Source of the DNA: Carboxylicivirga longa
GTDB taxonomy: Bacteria; Bacteroidota; Bacteroidia; Bacteroidales; Marinilabiliaceae
Direction of reading: 5' to 3'
DNA: 64,000 nucleotides
Assembly (NCBI RefSeq): GCF_050589825.1
Contig: NZ_JBNGOZ010000010.1
Coordinates: 62,001 to 126,000, forward strand
Part shown: in pieces, positions 1-7,483 of the stretch
Layout: each line of letters begins with the position of its first letter
How positions within the stretch are numbered: position 1 is the stretch's first letter
Program-made: the position numbers and the translations under genes
The notes under the pieces: model-generated
Told to the model about the DNA's origin: nothing
The model's input: the letters and a program-made list of their open reading frames with translations, nothing else
Database searches by the model: none

Positions 1-358
1 GGTTATTCTCCTTGAAGGTGCGATACTGCTTCATGGCACTTTTATCTGCCAGATAAAGAGCTTCCCGAATGTTGCTTTCGATATAGGCCTTGTCCGGCTC
101 CAGGGTAAAGAACAGCTCATGAAAGCGCTTGACATGATGACGGGCTTCTGCCGAGCGGTTCTCTGAGATATCTGCTCTCAATGCCAGTAAGAGGGATTGC
201 CCGTTATCCAATACATAGATTTTCTGGCGCGACTGCTTCACCAATTGCAGTGATGTCACATAAGTATAAATACCTGCCCCGATGGACAGGATGGTGGTCA
301 CCAGCAGTACATAAACAGTGTAACGAAACTGGCGTTGGATATGGATGAGTTGTTTCAT
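1..358 (-). CDS. traK: Conjugative transposon protein TraK (C-terminus outside window)
   Basis: This is an open frame from ATG at 358 running off the left window edge, about 119 codons. The translation starts MKQLIHIQRQFRYTVYVLL, has one membrane anchor at about residues 14-37, then reads KIYVLDNGQSLLLALR and HVKRFHELFFTLEPD, the pattern of Bacteroides TraK. TraK is an inner-membrane-anchored component of the mating channel, related to VirB8. It is the last tra gene visible, downstream of traJ on the same strand with a 156-base spacer. More tra genes probably continue to the left. The family call is firm; the length cannot be judged because the gene is cut by the window. Confidence 0.85.
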   Translation of the reverse strand, partial: MKQLIHIQRQFRYTVYVLLVTTILSIGAGIYTYVTSLQLVKQSRQKIYVLDNGQSLLLALRADISENRSAEARHHVKRFHELFFTLEPDKAYIESNIREALYLADKSAMKQYRTFKENN

Positions 359-400
359 CTTTTAGATTAATAGATTCTTAGATATTAGACATTTAGAAGT

Positions 401-437
401 TTGAACGCAGAGACACTGAGACGCAGAGGTTTTTATT
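401..437. repeat. CGCAGAGAC-type intergenic repeat, copy 1
   Basis: A purine-rich stretch containing AACGCAGAGACACTGAG followed by ACGCAGAGG and a T run lies between traJ and traK. A diverged copy sits at 2927-2960 between traI and traG. Similar cgcagagac stretches are scattered in many Bacteroidota genomes; no function is known to me. Confidence 0.5.
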
Positions 438-514
438 CCTTATGAGCATTTCTCCAGGTTTTACACTCCCTTTTCCCATCATGTAAATCAATGATTGGCC
501 GGGGCGCCTCGCCC

Positions 515-1450
515 CTACTTTAGCGCACCTTTGGAGACGGCCATCATGGCGGCGGTGCGAAGCATTCGTCCACCTCCTGTGTTGGTGCCTGAAGCATTAA
601 CCACCCAGGTAGCAATTTTAGGTACCATCACCAGCCCACAGATACCACATACCGGCACAATGAGGCCAGACACAAAAAAGAGGGAAGACTGGTACATGCC
701 CATGGAATTAATCAGGTTAATTTCAAAGTCCAGCACGTAGATAAGCAGGTGCTGTGTCAAGGACAGGATGATTAAGGCAATGGGCAGATAAAGGTTCACA
801 TTGATAAAACGGGCTATCCACTGCAGGTAGCTATCCTGAAAACCATCAAAGATGGATACTGCAAACACCAAAGGGCCAAAAATGACCAAGAGCACACAGA
901 AGATGGTGCGCAAAAAGGCAATGAGGTAGACCACCACTTCAAAGGCAACTTCGGTGACCTGCCGCAACCCTTCCATGATGTAATAACTGATTTGGTTTCT
1001 CAGGGCACGTCCACTCACAATGTTATAGGTGGTGAGCAGCACGTTGATGCCTTTATCCCAGAGGTCGGCTTCTTTCTCTTCGTTTTCCATAAAAAGTGGC
1101 AGGTCGGTCATCAGGATGGCCCTTTGCTTCTCCTGCAGTTTTTCACTCACCAGTGGCTGCTGCCCGCTGTATATTTCTTCCGAAAGGTTCGTCAGCCCTT
1201 GCGTAGGCACTAACAGAACCTGAATAAAAGCACCCCAGAAGGTGATGACCAGTACAAGGGCAAAAGGCCTTAAGAGCGGTAGTATCATAATGGGGTTGTC
1301 AGCTATCAGCTGCTCAAAGATGCGCTTGGCGATATACAAAAAGGCCGCTATGCCGCCTATGGCTCTGGCCATATCCACCAACAAGCGCGCATGGTCAATG
1401 CCTATTTGTATCAGACTATCGGTGAATTCAAAGAAGTTTTCAATATTCAT
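515..1450 (-). CDS. traJ: Conjugative transposon protein TraJ (VirB6-like)
   Basis: The product is 311 residues and starts at ATG 1450. It is a polytopic membrane protein with hydrophobic segments near residues 30-45, 55-85, 165-200, 215-240 and 255-285, and a polar middle part (about 90-150). The arrangement and the start MNIENFFEFTDSLIQIGIDHARLL match TraJ of Bacteroides conjugative transposons, an inner-membrane channel component comparable to VirB6. It lies between an unrecognised exported protein gene and traK on the same strand, so it is co-transcribed as part of the mating operon. Length is close to the family norm. Confidence 0.88.
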   Translation of the reverse strand: MNIENFFEFTDSLIQIGIDHARLLVDMARAIGGIAAFLYIAKRIFEQLIADNPIMILPLLRPFALVLVITFWGAFIQVLLVPTQGLTNLSEEIYSGQQPLVSEKLQEKQRAILMTDLPLFMENEEKEADLWDKGINVLLTTYNIVSGRALRNQISYYIMEGLRQVTEVAFEVVVYLIAFLRTIFCVLLVIFGPLVFAVSIFDGFQDSYLQWIARFINVNLYLPIALIILSLTQHLLIYVLDFEINLINSMGMYQSSLFFVSGLIVPVCGICGLVMVPKIATWVVNASGTNTGGGRMLRTAAMMAVSKGALK

Positions 1451-1511
1451 GGTGCTGGTGTTTTTAGTTTACTTGCTATTGAGATGGCCTTTTTCAGCAG
1501 CATTTAGGATA

Positions 1512-2255
1512 TTATAAACTGCCTAAGAAACTTAGACTAGAAGTCCATGGCTGACTCTGCTGTTGATAACTCGCGATTTTATGTGCTGTATAATGAATGG
1601 TGCCCGTGAGTTGTCGAAGGGACTGATTAATGTCTGCCATGGCTTGTACTTTACCCCCTTGTTCAGCATCCAGCTGATTAATTAACAGCAATTCTTCCAG
1701 ATAATTCTGAATATCTCGTTCAAAGCCTTCAGTGATGTCTTCCGAAACATTAGCTTGTTTAAGTCCATCCAATGCTTGAATGGCCTCGTAGAAAACAGCA
1801 CTTGTTTGATAGATATCGGGTAAGGCAGTTAGTCGACTTTGTCGCAAGACATCCTCTATGCCTTGATGAATGAGCTGATTTACTTGGATGCCACTCACCT
1901 CTTCCATGGATTTTTGAAGAGCTTCTTTATCAATGTTTTTTAGCACCAGTTTAAGCCCATCATAAAGCCCCATATTTAAATAGCTCTTGGCATCATAAAC
2001 CGGTAATGAATTCAGATAGTAGTAATAGTGCGTTGGGTAGATACGTACAAAAAAGTGTGGTACGGGTGGTAGCCAGCCTTTCCAACAAACAAAGGACACA
2101 GGGTAGTCGTTGTTCATACGTGGATAACGGCCTTTCCACTTCTTTATGGCAAAAGCACTTTGAGCTTCAGTGAGGCTTGCGCATATGACTAATAGAAGTA
2201 TTAATAGCGTGATTATATTCCTTATTCTCATAACTGATAATTTAATTGGTTTCAT
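1512..2255 (-). CDS. Unrecognised exported protein inside the tra operon
   Basis: The product is 247 residues from ATG 2255; its start overlaps the traI stop by 14 bases, so the two are translationally linked. The N-terminus has a hydrophobic stretch (about residues 12-30) ending near EAQS, consistent with a signal peptide or anchor. A tyrosine-rich segment follows (THYYYYLNSLPVY, about 75-87), then a long helical and probably coiled-coil region to residue 235. I do not recognise the family. TraH usually lies between TraG and TraI in Bacteroides elements; this gene lies between TraI and TraJ, so it is not simply TraH by position. Its place suggests an accessory periplasmic part of the mating channel, which is inference only. 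Confidence 0.7.
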   Translation of the reverse strand: MKPIKLSVMRIRNIITLLILLLVICASLTEAQSAFAIKKWKGRYPRMNNDYPVSFVCWKGWLPPVPHFFVRIYPTHYYYYLNSLPVYDAKSYLNMGLYDGLKLVLKNIDKEALQKSMEEVSGIQVNQLIHQGIEDVLRQSRLTALPDIYQTSAVFYEAIQALDGLKQANVSEDITEGFERDIQNYLEELLLINQLDAEQGGKVQAMADINQSLRQLTGTIHYTAHKIASYQQQSQPWTSSLSFLGSL

Positions 2256-2895
2256 ACAGGCTGTAGTAAAAGGCGAAGGTCTTGAGGTCCCCTAGTTGGT
2301 AGCTCTTCATATAAGAGGCATAGAGGATTTTATTGTAGAGGTAGCAGATGGTACCATAGTGACGATGTACCTGTCGGTAGATGCCGTTTATCACATCATA
2401 GCGCGCTTTATCATCCATTATAAAGGCTTTGTCGATGGTGATGGTATTCAGCACTTCGGTGACCAGGTCACGGCTGTCGGTCAGAATGATATCGAAAGCC
2501 TGCAGGATGGCTGCCGCTTGCTGGGGTGTAAAGTTGTTGTCCCTTATCAACATGGGCACTTTATCGGTGTAGATATCCAATATCTTGCTGAGCATCTGCC
2601 GCGTTTCCTGTATACGCTTGTAGTCTTTTATAAGGCCGGAGACGTTCTCCACTGCATCCAGCAGTTGTTGGTCGATGCCCAATAGCTCCCCGGTCAATCC
2701 TTTTATATCGCCATTCAGAGCTTTGATTAGCAGGTTATACCAATTCATCTTGCTCAGGATACCCTTTTCCTGTGTCCAGAGGGCTTCGCGTTGAATACCT
2801 GCCCCTACATCCGTAACAGGTGCCTGAGCACTTAGGTGTTGATTGGCTAATAACAATAAGGTGGTTGATAGAATAAAGGTGTGGATGATTTTCAT
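2242..2895 (-). CDS. traI: Conjugative transposon protein TraI (exported, VirB5-position)
   Basis: The product is 217 residues with a clear signal peptide (residues 1-23, ending LSAQA). The mature part is helical, including SGLIKDYKRIQETRQMLSKI and FDIILTDSRDLVTEVLNTIT, as in the DUF4141/TraI group of Bacteroides transfer proteins. It occupies the slot of the minor pilus/VirB5-like protein between traG and traJ. The start at ATG 2895 places the signal peptide correctly. Membership of the group is by pattern and synteny; the exact biochemical role is not established. Confidence 0.75.
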   Translation of the reverse strand: MKIIHTFILSTTLLLLANQHLSAQAPVTDVGAGIQREALWTQEKGILSKMNWYNLLIKALNGDIKGLTGELLGIDQQLLDAVENVSGLIKDYKRIQETRQMLSKILDIYTDKVPMLIRDNNFTPQQAAAILQAFDIILTDSRDLVTEVLNTITIDKAFIMDDKARYDVINGIYRQVHRHYGTICYLYNKILYASYMKSYQLGDLKTFAFYYSLYETN

Positions 2896-2926
2896 GGTGA
2901 ATGATTTATTTCGTTGATAAATAGAT

Positions 2927-2960
2927 TAAACACAGAGACTGAGAGGCGCAGAGTTTTCCT
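2927..2960. repeat. CGCAGAGAC-type intergenic repeat, copy 2
   Basis: AACACAGAGACTGAGAG followed by GCGCAGAG and TTTTCCT lies between traG and traI. It aligns with the copy at 401-437 with small indels, so both spacers of this operon carry the same short sequence. Confidence 0.5.
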
Positions 2961-2974
2961 GAAGCCCCATTGTC

Positions 2975-5365
2975 TTAGGGGCTTGAATAGCTTTGCAGAA
3001 ACTCTATAAAGCTGTCGTAGTATTGCAGTTGTTCCTTGATGTGCTCTTTCTCCTTTTCTTCAGAGGTATAGCAATAGTATTCCTCCCGGCTCACTTCCAC
3101 AGCAAATACCCGGGAATAGGTACCTAGCCCAATAAAGCATTCTTTGAGTTTGCGTTTGGTCGGCAGGTTATTATTGACCGACAATATTTGCTCTTTCTGA
3201 AAGGGGCTTAATCCCAGCACCTGGCTGATGGTCTCAAACTTATTGGCAAACTTACGCATGTCCAACAAGATTTTGGTATCGGCATTGTTGATAATGGCGT
3301 CTTTGATGATAGGACTGGATAACACATCTTCTATCTCCTGAGTCACCACCAGGGCTTCACCAAAAAACTTACGGATGGTCTTGAAAAAGTACTTGATGTA
3401 ATCGGCCATCTGGGGTGTGGCAATGGCTTTCCAGGCTTCTTCAATGCAGATAACTTTACGGGTGCCTTTCAGCCGGCGCATCTTCTGCATAAAGATATCG
3501 ATGATAATCAGGGTGGCCACCGGGAAAATCACGGGATGGTCTTTGATGTTATCCAGCTCAAACACAATAAAAGGACAGCGGAAAAATTCATCGGTCTGCA
3601 TCTGTTTATTCAAAAGGTAATCGTATTCGCCTCCCCGGTAGTATTTACTCAGGATAAAAAAGAACTCACCACAGTTAAACATCAGACCTTTGTCCTTCAC
3701 CAACTGGGGTATCCACCTTTGTACAAACTCATAATAGCTGTTAAAACTATGCTTGTTGCTATGCTTTTTATAATAAGCGGTCAGTGATTGGGCAATCACG
3801 TCCTTATCAATCTCCGACAAGTTGGGTTTGTAGATGGTGTACAAAACAGATAAGATGGTTTGCTTGCGTTCGGTGCTCAAGCCATCGGTCAGCACAAAAG
3901 GATTAAAAGAGATGGGGGTCTCTTCGGTAAACTCCACATGCATGGCTCCACCTTTATCCTTGAGGTGGTCATTCAGATAGTGCACCAACAGTTCATAGCT
4001 ACGGCCCACATCCAGCAATACCACATGGCAGTTGTCACTCTCGGCATAATGGCGCATCAGGTGATTGGTCAAAAAGGATTTGCCCGAGCCGGAACCACCA
4101 ATAATCAATTTATTGCGGTTATGAATCTGGTGTTTCGCCATGGGCTCATCCGAGATATCAACCCGGACCGGACAGCCACTTTGCCGGTCAGAAAAATGCA
4201 TATAAAAAGGTGAATCACTGCTTTGGATGGCGCCTTCAAAGTTCAGAAAGCAGCAGGCTTCTGCGCTTTGCATCAACATCAACTCCGTTTCGGGTAGTTG
4301 CGTACTACCCGGCATGGCTGCCCAATACATCAGGGGCAGGTCAAAGCTATGACGGTAAGGCAAACAGTTCATCTGTGAAAAGGCAGTGCTGGCTTCACTG
4401 CGTTTGCGCTTTAAGCCTTGCAGTGACTCATCAAAGAGCATCAGGTTGGCATGTAGCTGCACGATGGGTTCACCTCCTTGCTGCACGTCTTCCAAAAATC
4501 GGCTGATGAGTTCTGCATTAAGCTTGTTCTCAGTTGAAAATTTACTCAGGGAGTAGATTTTCTTGTGTGCCTGCTCCAACTGGGTTTTTAAGATATTCTG
4601 ATGGCCTTTGTAGATAAAGCAGTTGGTGATGTGCGAAAATGGCAGTCCAAAAGCAATGGGGTATATCATGGAAACAGGTAGCTTAGTACCGGCATGAGTC
4701 GATGAAAAACTAACTTCTGAGGGTACATGATTGTAGTCGCTCAAACTGTAGCACTCCACAAAATGATTCATCACTTTCAGATGATCACGAAAATCCAGAT
4801 TACCCAGCATCGATGGCTCGTTCTGAAACTCCATGCTCAGGTAGTTTTGCATCAAGTTGGTCAGTTGCTCTGCCTTGAGCACCCGACTTGGAATACCCGC
4901 TTGTTTGAGTTGTGCTATCACATTGTCCCGCACTTCTTCCAGCTTGTCTGCTTGATGATGGGACTTTTTCTTGGTATTAGTCGGCTGAATCAGGCTGGAA
5001 CACAGGTAGCTTTTCAAGAGTCCGGTGTTCATAAGGGAGATAAACAAATAGGCCTCATGTTGCAGGTAACTTCTGCCTGTAAAATGCTTCAGGTAGGATT
5101 GGCTTAAAAAAGAAGCTTGCGCTTCCTGATTTTGGAAGGTCTTTTCAATAAAATAATCCTGACGGTGTAAGAGCGTACCGGCCGGCAGCATGGCAATAAG
5201 TCGTCGAAAGGTATCGTGCATTCGTTCCAGCGCCTCTTCACTGCAAGCCAGCAGCTCAGGCAACTGAAGCTGCAAGCCAATGGTCATATCCAGATTATTG
5301 GATAAGAGGATATCGCCATCGAAACCGAGTACAGGCAAGGTGTCTGTGATACTTTTGACTTTCAT
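2975..5365 (-). CDS. traG: Conjugation ATPase TraG (VirB4 family)
   Basis: The product is 796 residues, the usual size for Bacteroidota TraG/VirB4 ATPases that energise assembly of the type IV secretion channel. Walker A is GGSGSGKS at about residue 423-430. Walker B is KVICIEEAW near residue 640, followed by the conserved VVTQEIEDVLSSPIIKDAIINN region. The N-terminal half (about 1-330) is the TraG N-terminal domain. The gene is 5 bases from traF upstream, so coupling is tight. The protein acts at the cytoplasmic face of the inner membrane with TraE and TraF. Confidence 0.95.
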   Translation of the reverse strand: MKVKSITDTLPVLGFDGDILLSNNLDMTIGLQLQLPELLACSEEALERMHDTFRRLIAMLPAGTLLHRQDYFIEKTFQNQEAQASFLSQSYLKHFTGRSYLQHEAYLFISLMNTGLLKSYLCSSLIQPTNTKKKSHHQADKLEEVRDNVIAQLKQAGIPSRVLKAEQLTNLMQNYLSMEFQNEPSMLGNLDFRDHLKVMNHFVECYSLSDYNHVPSEVSFSSTHAGTKLPVSMIYPIAFGLPFSHITNCFIYKGHQNILKTQLEQAHKKIYSLSKFSTENKLNAELISRFLEDVQQGGEPIVQLHANLMLFDESLQGLKRKRSEASTAFSQMNCLPYRHSFDLPLMYWAAMPGSTQLPETELMLMQSAEACCFLNFEGAIQSSDSPFYMHFSDRQSGCPVRVDISDEPMAKHQIHNRNKLIIGGSGSGKSFLTNHLMRHYAESDNCHVVLLDVGRSYELLVHYLNDHLKDKGGAMHVEFTEETPISFNPFVLTDGLSTERKQTILSVLYTIYKPNLSEIDKDVIAQSLTAYYKKHSNKHSFNSYYEFVQRWIPQLVKDKGLMFNCGEFFFILSKYYRGGEYDYLLNKQMQTDEFFRCPFIVFELDNIKDHPVIFPVATLIIIDIFMQKMRRLKGTRKVICIEEAWKAIATPQMADYIKYFFKTIRKFFGEALVVTQEIEDVLSSPIIKDAIINNADTKILLDMRKFANKFETISQVLGLSPFQKEQILSVNNNLPTKRKLKECFIGLGTYSRVFAVEVSREEYYCYTSEEKEKEHIKEQLQYYDSFIEFLQSYSSP

Positions 5366-5370
5366 GGTGC

Positions 5371-5691
5371 TTAGCTTTTAAGATTGATAAATTGACTGAG
5401 CTCTTGTTTGATGCTGATAAAATGGGGCAGCTTCTTTGCACTTTGTTGCTTTTGGAAGCCTTCCGGCCCAAGGGTTTGTTGTATTTTACTGAGTCGATAC
5501 AGTACCATCATTAGTACTGGCATCACTACTAAAAGGGCGACAAAAGGGCTGGTCAGCAGGTAGAGCCCTACAAAGACACCAAGCGCCATTAAGATGGCAT
5601 ACATGGCTTTGTACACAAGTACGCCACTAAAGCCTTTGACATAGATGCGGGTATCTACCTTGCTGATGCGATACATTTGTTGGCCCTTCAT
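5371..5691 (-). CDS. traF: Conjugative transposon protein TraF (VirB3-like)
   Basis: The product is 106 residues with two adjacent membrane segments (about residues 23-62) and a short basic tail. Motifs YRISKVDTRIYVKGF and the double hydrophobic hairpin match the DUF4133/TraF family, the VirB3 counterpart that pairs with the VirB4-like TraG. It lies 4 bases after traE and 5 bases before traG, the conserved E-F-G order. The start at ATG 5691 is chosen because it keeps the gene clear of the traE stop; an internal Met at residue 6 is possible. Confidence 0.85.
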   Translation of the reverse strand: MKGQQMYRISKVDTRIYVKGFSGVLVYKAMYAILMALGVFVGLYLLTSPFVALLVVMPVLMMVLYRLSKIQQTLGPEGFQKQQSAKKLPHFISIKQELSQFINLKS

Positions 5692-5695
5692 ATTT

Positions 5696-6004
5696 TTAAC
5701 CGAAAAATGCCCGGATTACAACTCCTACCAAAATGAGAAAGAGACAGGCTCCAAACCAACCCATCAAGGCTTTCTGGGTATCCTGATCGCCACTCTGCCA
5801 TTTGATGTAGACGCGAATACCACCGATGAGTCCCACCACGGCGCCAATGGCTATAATCAGATTGGCAATGGGGTCTACGTAGGATTGCACTTCGGAGGTG
5901 GCCTGATCGATGCCTTGTGCCGATTGCGCCAATAAGGTGCTGATGGGCAGTGCTAGCAAAAATAAAATTAGTAAGCTTCTTCTAAGAATGTTTTGTCGTT
6001 TCAT
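5696..6004 (-). CDS. traE: Conjugative transposon protein TraE (VirB2-like)
   Basis: The product is 102 residues: a signal peptide (to about residue 27, LLAQSAQG), then two hydrophobic helices (about 45-62 and 84-100) separated by a polar KWQSGDQDTQKALMGW loop. This is the DUF4134/TraE pattern, a pilin-like subunit of the mating apparatus. It is the first canonical tra gene in the operon, 39 bases after a small membrane protein gene. Size and residues are typical. Confidence 0.85.
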   Translation of the reverse strand: MKRQNILRRSLLILFLLALPISTLLAQSAQGIDQATSEVQSYVDPIANLIIAIGAVVGLIGGIRVYIKWQSGDQDTQKALMGWFGACLFLILVGVVIRAFFG

Positions 6005-6043
6005 GGTGCAATGGTATTTAATGAGTATTTGTGTGTTTAGAAA

Positions 6044-6427
6044 TCAGCTGTGCTGCAGTTCGTATTCGATGTTATTCAAGAAGGCGTCTTTATCGGCCAT
6101 CTGGGTATTTTGGATGGCATCCAGAGCATAACCGCTGTAGTCCGGCTCCTGGTTCATGGTGACTCTCAGGTCTTGCTCATCCTGCTCCACATAGCTGGTG
6201 GCTACAGAGGGATAATCGCTGGCTCTGATTGATTTGGTACTTGGTTCTTCTGTTCTATCGAAACCCGCCTTATTGGCTTGTAGTGCTTCGGCTTCAAAAC
6301 TGCTGGTCTGTGACTCATTCACTTTTTTCAAAGTCAGGTACAGCAGTAAAATGATGTAGTAACCGGCCAGACACAAGGCGATGGCTTTGATAAATTGCCA
6401 ATGGCTAATCGTTTCTAATCCGAACAT
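6044..6427 (-). CDS. Small membrane protein, first gene of the tra operon
   Basis: The product is 127 residues from ATG 6427 (MFGLETISHWQFI). A longer frame exists upstream but needs a non-ATG start and has no extra support. There is one membrane segment at about residues 12-32, then an acidic, disordered-looking cytoplasmic tail rich in Glu, Asp and Ser. I do not recognise a family. Position directly before traE resembles the slot of TraC/TraD-type small proteins. The promoter for the operon must lie upstream, where the repeat at 6508-6563 sits. Confidence 0.6.
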   Translation of the reverse strand: MFGLETISHWQFIKAIALCLAGYYIILLLYLTLKKVNESQTSSFEAEALQANKAGFDRTEEPSTKSIRASDYPSVATSYVEQDEQDLRVTMNQEPDYSGYALDAIQNTQMADKDAFLNNIEYELQHS

Positions 6428-6507
6428 GGGTTTTGTGTTAATGAAACAATGTGTTAACGGCTCTATTCTGCTTTCAGAAAATGAACATGACAAAGTTCCA
6501 ACCCCTC

Positions 6508-6563
6508 TTTGAATAAAATACACAACCTGTTCCCAACTTGGTATAAATTCTTTTCAAATGATA
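6508..6563 (-). promoter_or_regulatory. Shared upstream element A (tra operon)
   Basis: On the minus strand this reads TCATTTG, an A/T stretch, CCAAGTTGGGAACAGGTT, then an AT-rich ATTTTATTCAAAG, ending about 80 bases before the first tra-operon gene (start 6427). Nearly the same order of blocks occurs at 9353-9412 upstream of the HTH gene at 9304. The core holds the perfect palindrome CCAAGTTGG. No well-spaced -33/-7 pair is visible, which would suit an activator-dependent promoter. Confidence 0.7.
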
Positions 6564-6579
6564 TGGTATGGGGCATTTT

Positions 6580-6852
6580 GATATCGCGTAAGCCACTTTA
6601 TGAATAGGGATTGGTGTCATTTGCAAAAGGAAATTCTTTGCAGAAAGCAAAAATTGATGGGCATAACCGCTTGAGGTGGGAAACTTAGGTGTATTTCTGC
6701 AATTAAAGAAAACCATTGATATTTGACTTGAAAACCTATGGAAATACACCTGTGTTTCACCCGCTTGATACAAAGCATGCGCATCAATTTTTCTGCATAA
6801 AAATCGCTTTTGCACATCACACCTCCCGTCACACCTTTGCGGGCGCGATATC
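6580..6852. repeat. 273-bp imperfect foldback with perfect 9-bp ends
   Basis: The ends are GATATCGCG (6580-6588) and CGCGATATC (6844-6852). Collinear inverted blocks run inward: GGGA (6607-6610) with TCCC (6824-6827), GGTGT (6613-6617) with ACACC (6819-6823), TGCAAAAG (6622-6629) with CTTTTGCA (6807-6814), AAAAATTGATG (6649-6659) with its complement (6782-6792), and AGGTGTATTTC (6687-6697) with GAAATACACCT (6741-6751). The arms are about 115 bases around a 43-base centre. Confidence 0.85.
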
Positions 6853-6919
6853 TAATGCAATGGCTTAAAAAAGGGCATCACTGATAAATAGCTTACGAAA
6901 CAGGCCTGGTTGTTGAAAA

Positions 6920-7011
6920 GGCGAGCATAGCCTGGTTAGGATGGGTTAAACCCGCAATGCGTAATCAAGTTTATAATAAATATTGCGGGTTTAAGGCAGG
7001 CTAAGCGAGCC
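6920..7011. repeat. Two-tier palindrome (oriT- or RNA-like)
   Basis: The inner arms TTAAACCCGCAAT (6946-6958) and ATTGCGGGTTTAA (6982-6994) are perfect over 13 bases with a 23-base loop. The outer arms 6920-6934 (GGCGAGCATAGCCTG) and 6997-7011 pair at 12 of 15 positions. The whole could form a 92-base cruciform or RNA hairpin just before the minus-strand genes of the second operon end. Confidence 0.8.
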
Positions 7012-7142
7012 GATGAAACGATTAGGCCTATAATGGGGAGGCCTTTGCGTCAGGGCGCTTTGGGGAATGGTGGCTAAAAGGCTCTCACTATTTACTTACC
7101 TACTTTCATTCTGTCTTTCCCAATGGGCCCGGGGAAGTGCCC

Positions 7143-7451
7143 TTATAAAAGGATGCCCTCACTACTGACCTTTCGGTAAATGGGTGTTCCCGATAGTTGT
7201 TGGTGCCACTTTTCTTTGAAGTAGATGTAAATGGATAGGTTCAGTTTTGAGGCTAACTCTACCTGATAGCAGGCTTTAAGATACTTTTGCTCGGTTTCAA
7301 AATCCACCTTTTGAGGTGTCAGTACATAAATTTGTATCTCTTCTTTGTGACTCTTGCCCTGAGGAAATAAAAGGATGACCTCAGCCTTCAGGTCTATGGC
7401 CTGTATATGCTGTTTGACTATCCCACTAATATCATCGCTCGCTTCATTCAT
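7143..7451 (-). CDS. Degenerate nucleotidyltransferase-fold protein (MNT-like, no catalytic residues)
   Basis: The product is 102 residues from ATG 7451. The C-terminal part (LNLSIYIYFKEKWHQQLSGTPIYRKVSSEGILL in pieces: SIYIYFKEKW, TPIYRKVSSEGILL) closely resembles the end of small MNT-type nucleotidyltransferase domains. The place where active enzymes have GS followed by a DxD pair reads LLFPQGKSHKEEIQIYVLT here. The G-S and both Asp residues are missing, so catalysis is unlikely. No HEPN partner gene is adjacent. It is the last gene of the second element operon, 32 bases after the ATPase gene. A regulatory or binding role is inference. Confidence 0.65.
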   Translation of the reverse strand: MNEASDDISGIVKQHIQAIDLKAEVILLFPQGKSHKEEIQIYVLTPQKVDFETEQKYLKACYQVELASKLNLSIYIYFKEKWHQQLSGTPIYRKVSSEGILL

Positions 7452-7483
7452 GGGGCAAAAATAGTAAGTATTATTGAGTTTTT

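Larger units (their letters stand above)
6428..7142. other. Gene-free hub between the two operons of the conjugative element
   Basis: These 715 bases contain no convincing gene; frames that stay open here run through inverted repeats. They hold the repeat at 6508-6563, the foldback at 6580-6852, the two-tier palindrome at 6920-7011 and a G-rich stretch around 7035-7075. Such a structured spacer could be an origin of transfer, a regulatory region or a structured RNA locus; the sequence alone does not decide. Confidence 0.7.

Noticed and set aside
6474..6815. Open frame of 113 codons on the minus strand across the foldback
   Set aside because: It runs through both arms of the inverted repeat, has no recognisable domain, and its hydrophobic and Cys-rich composition is typical of AT-rich non-coding DNA.
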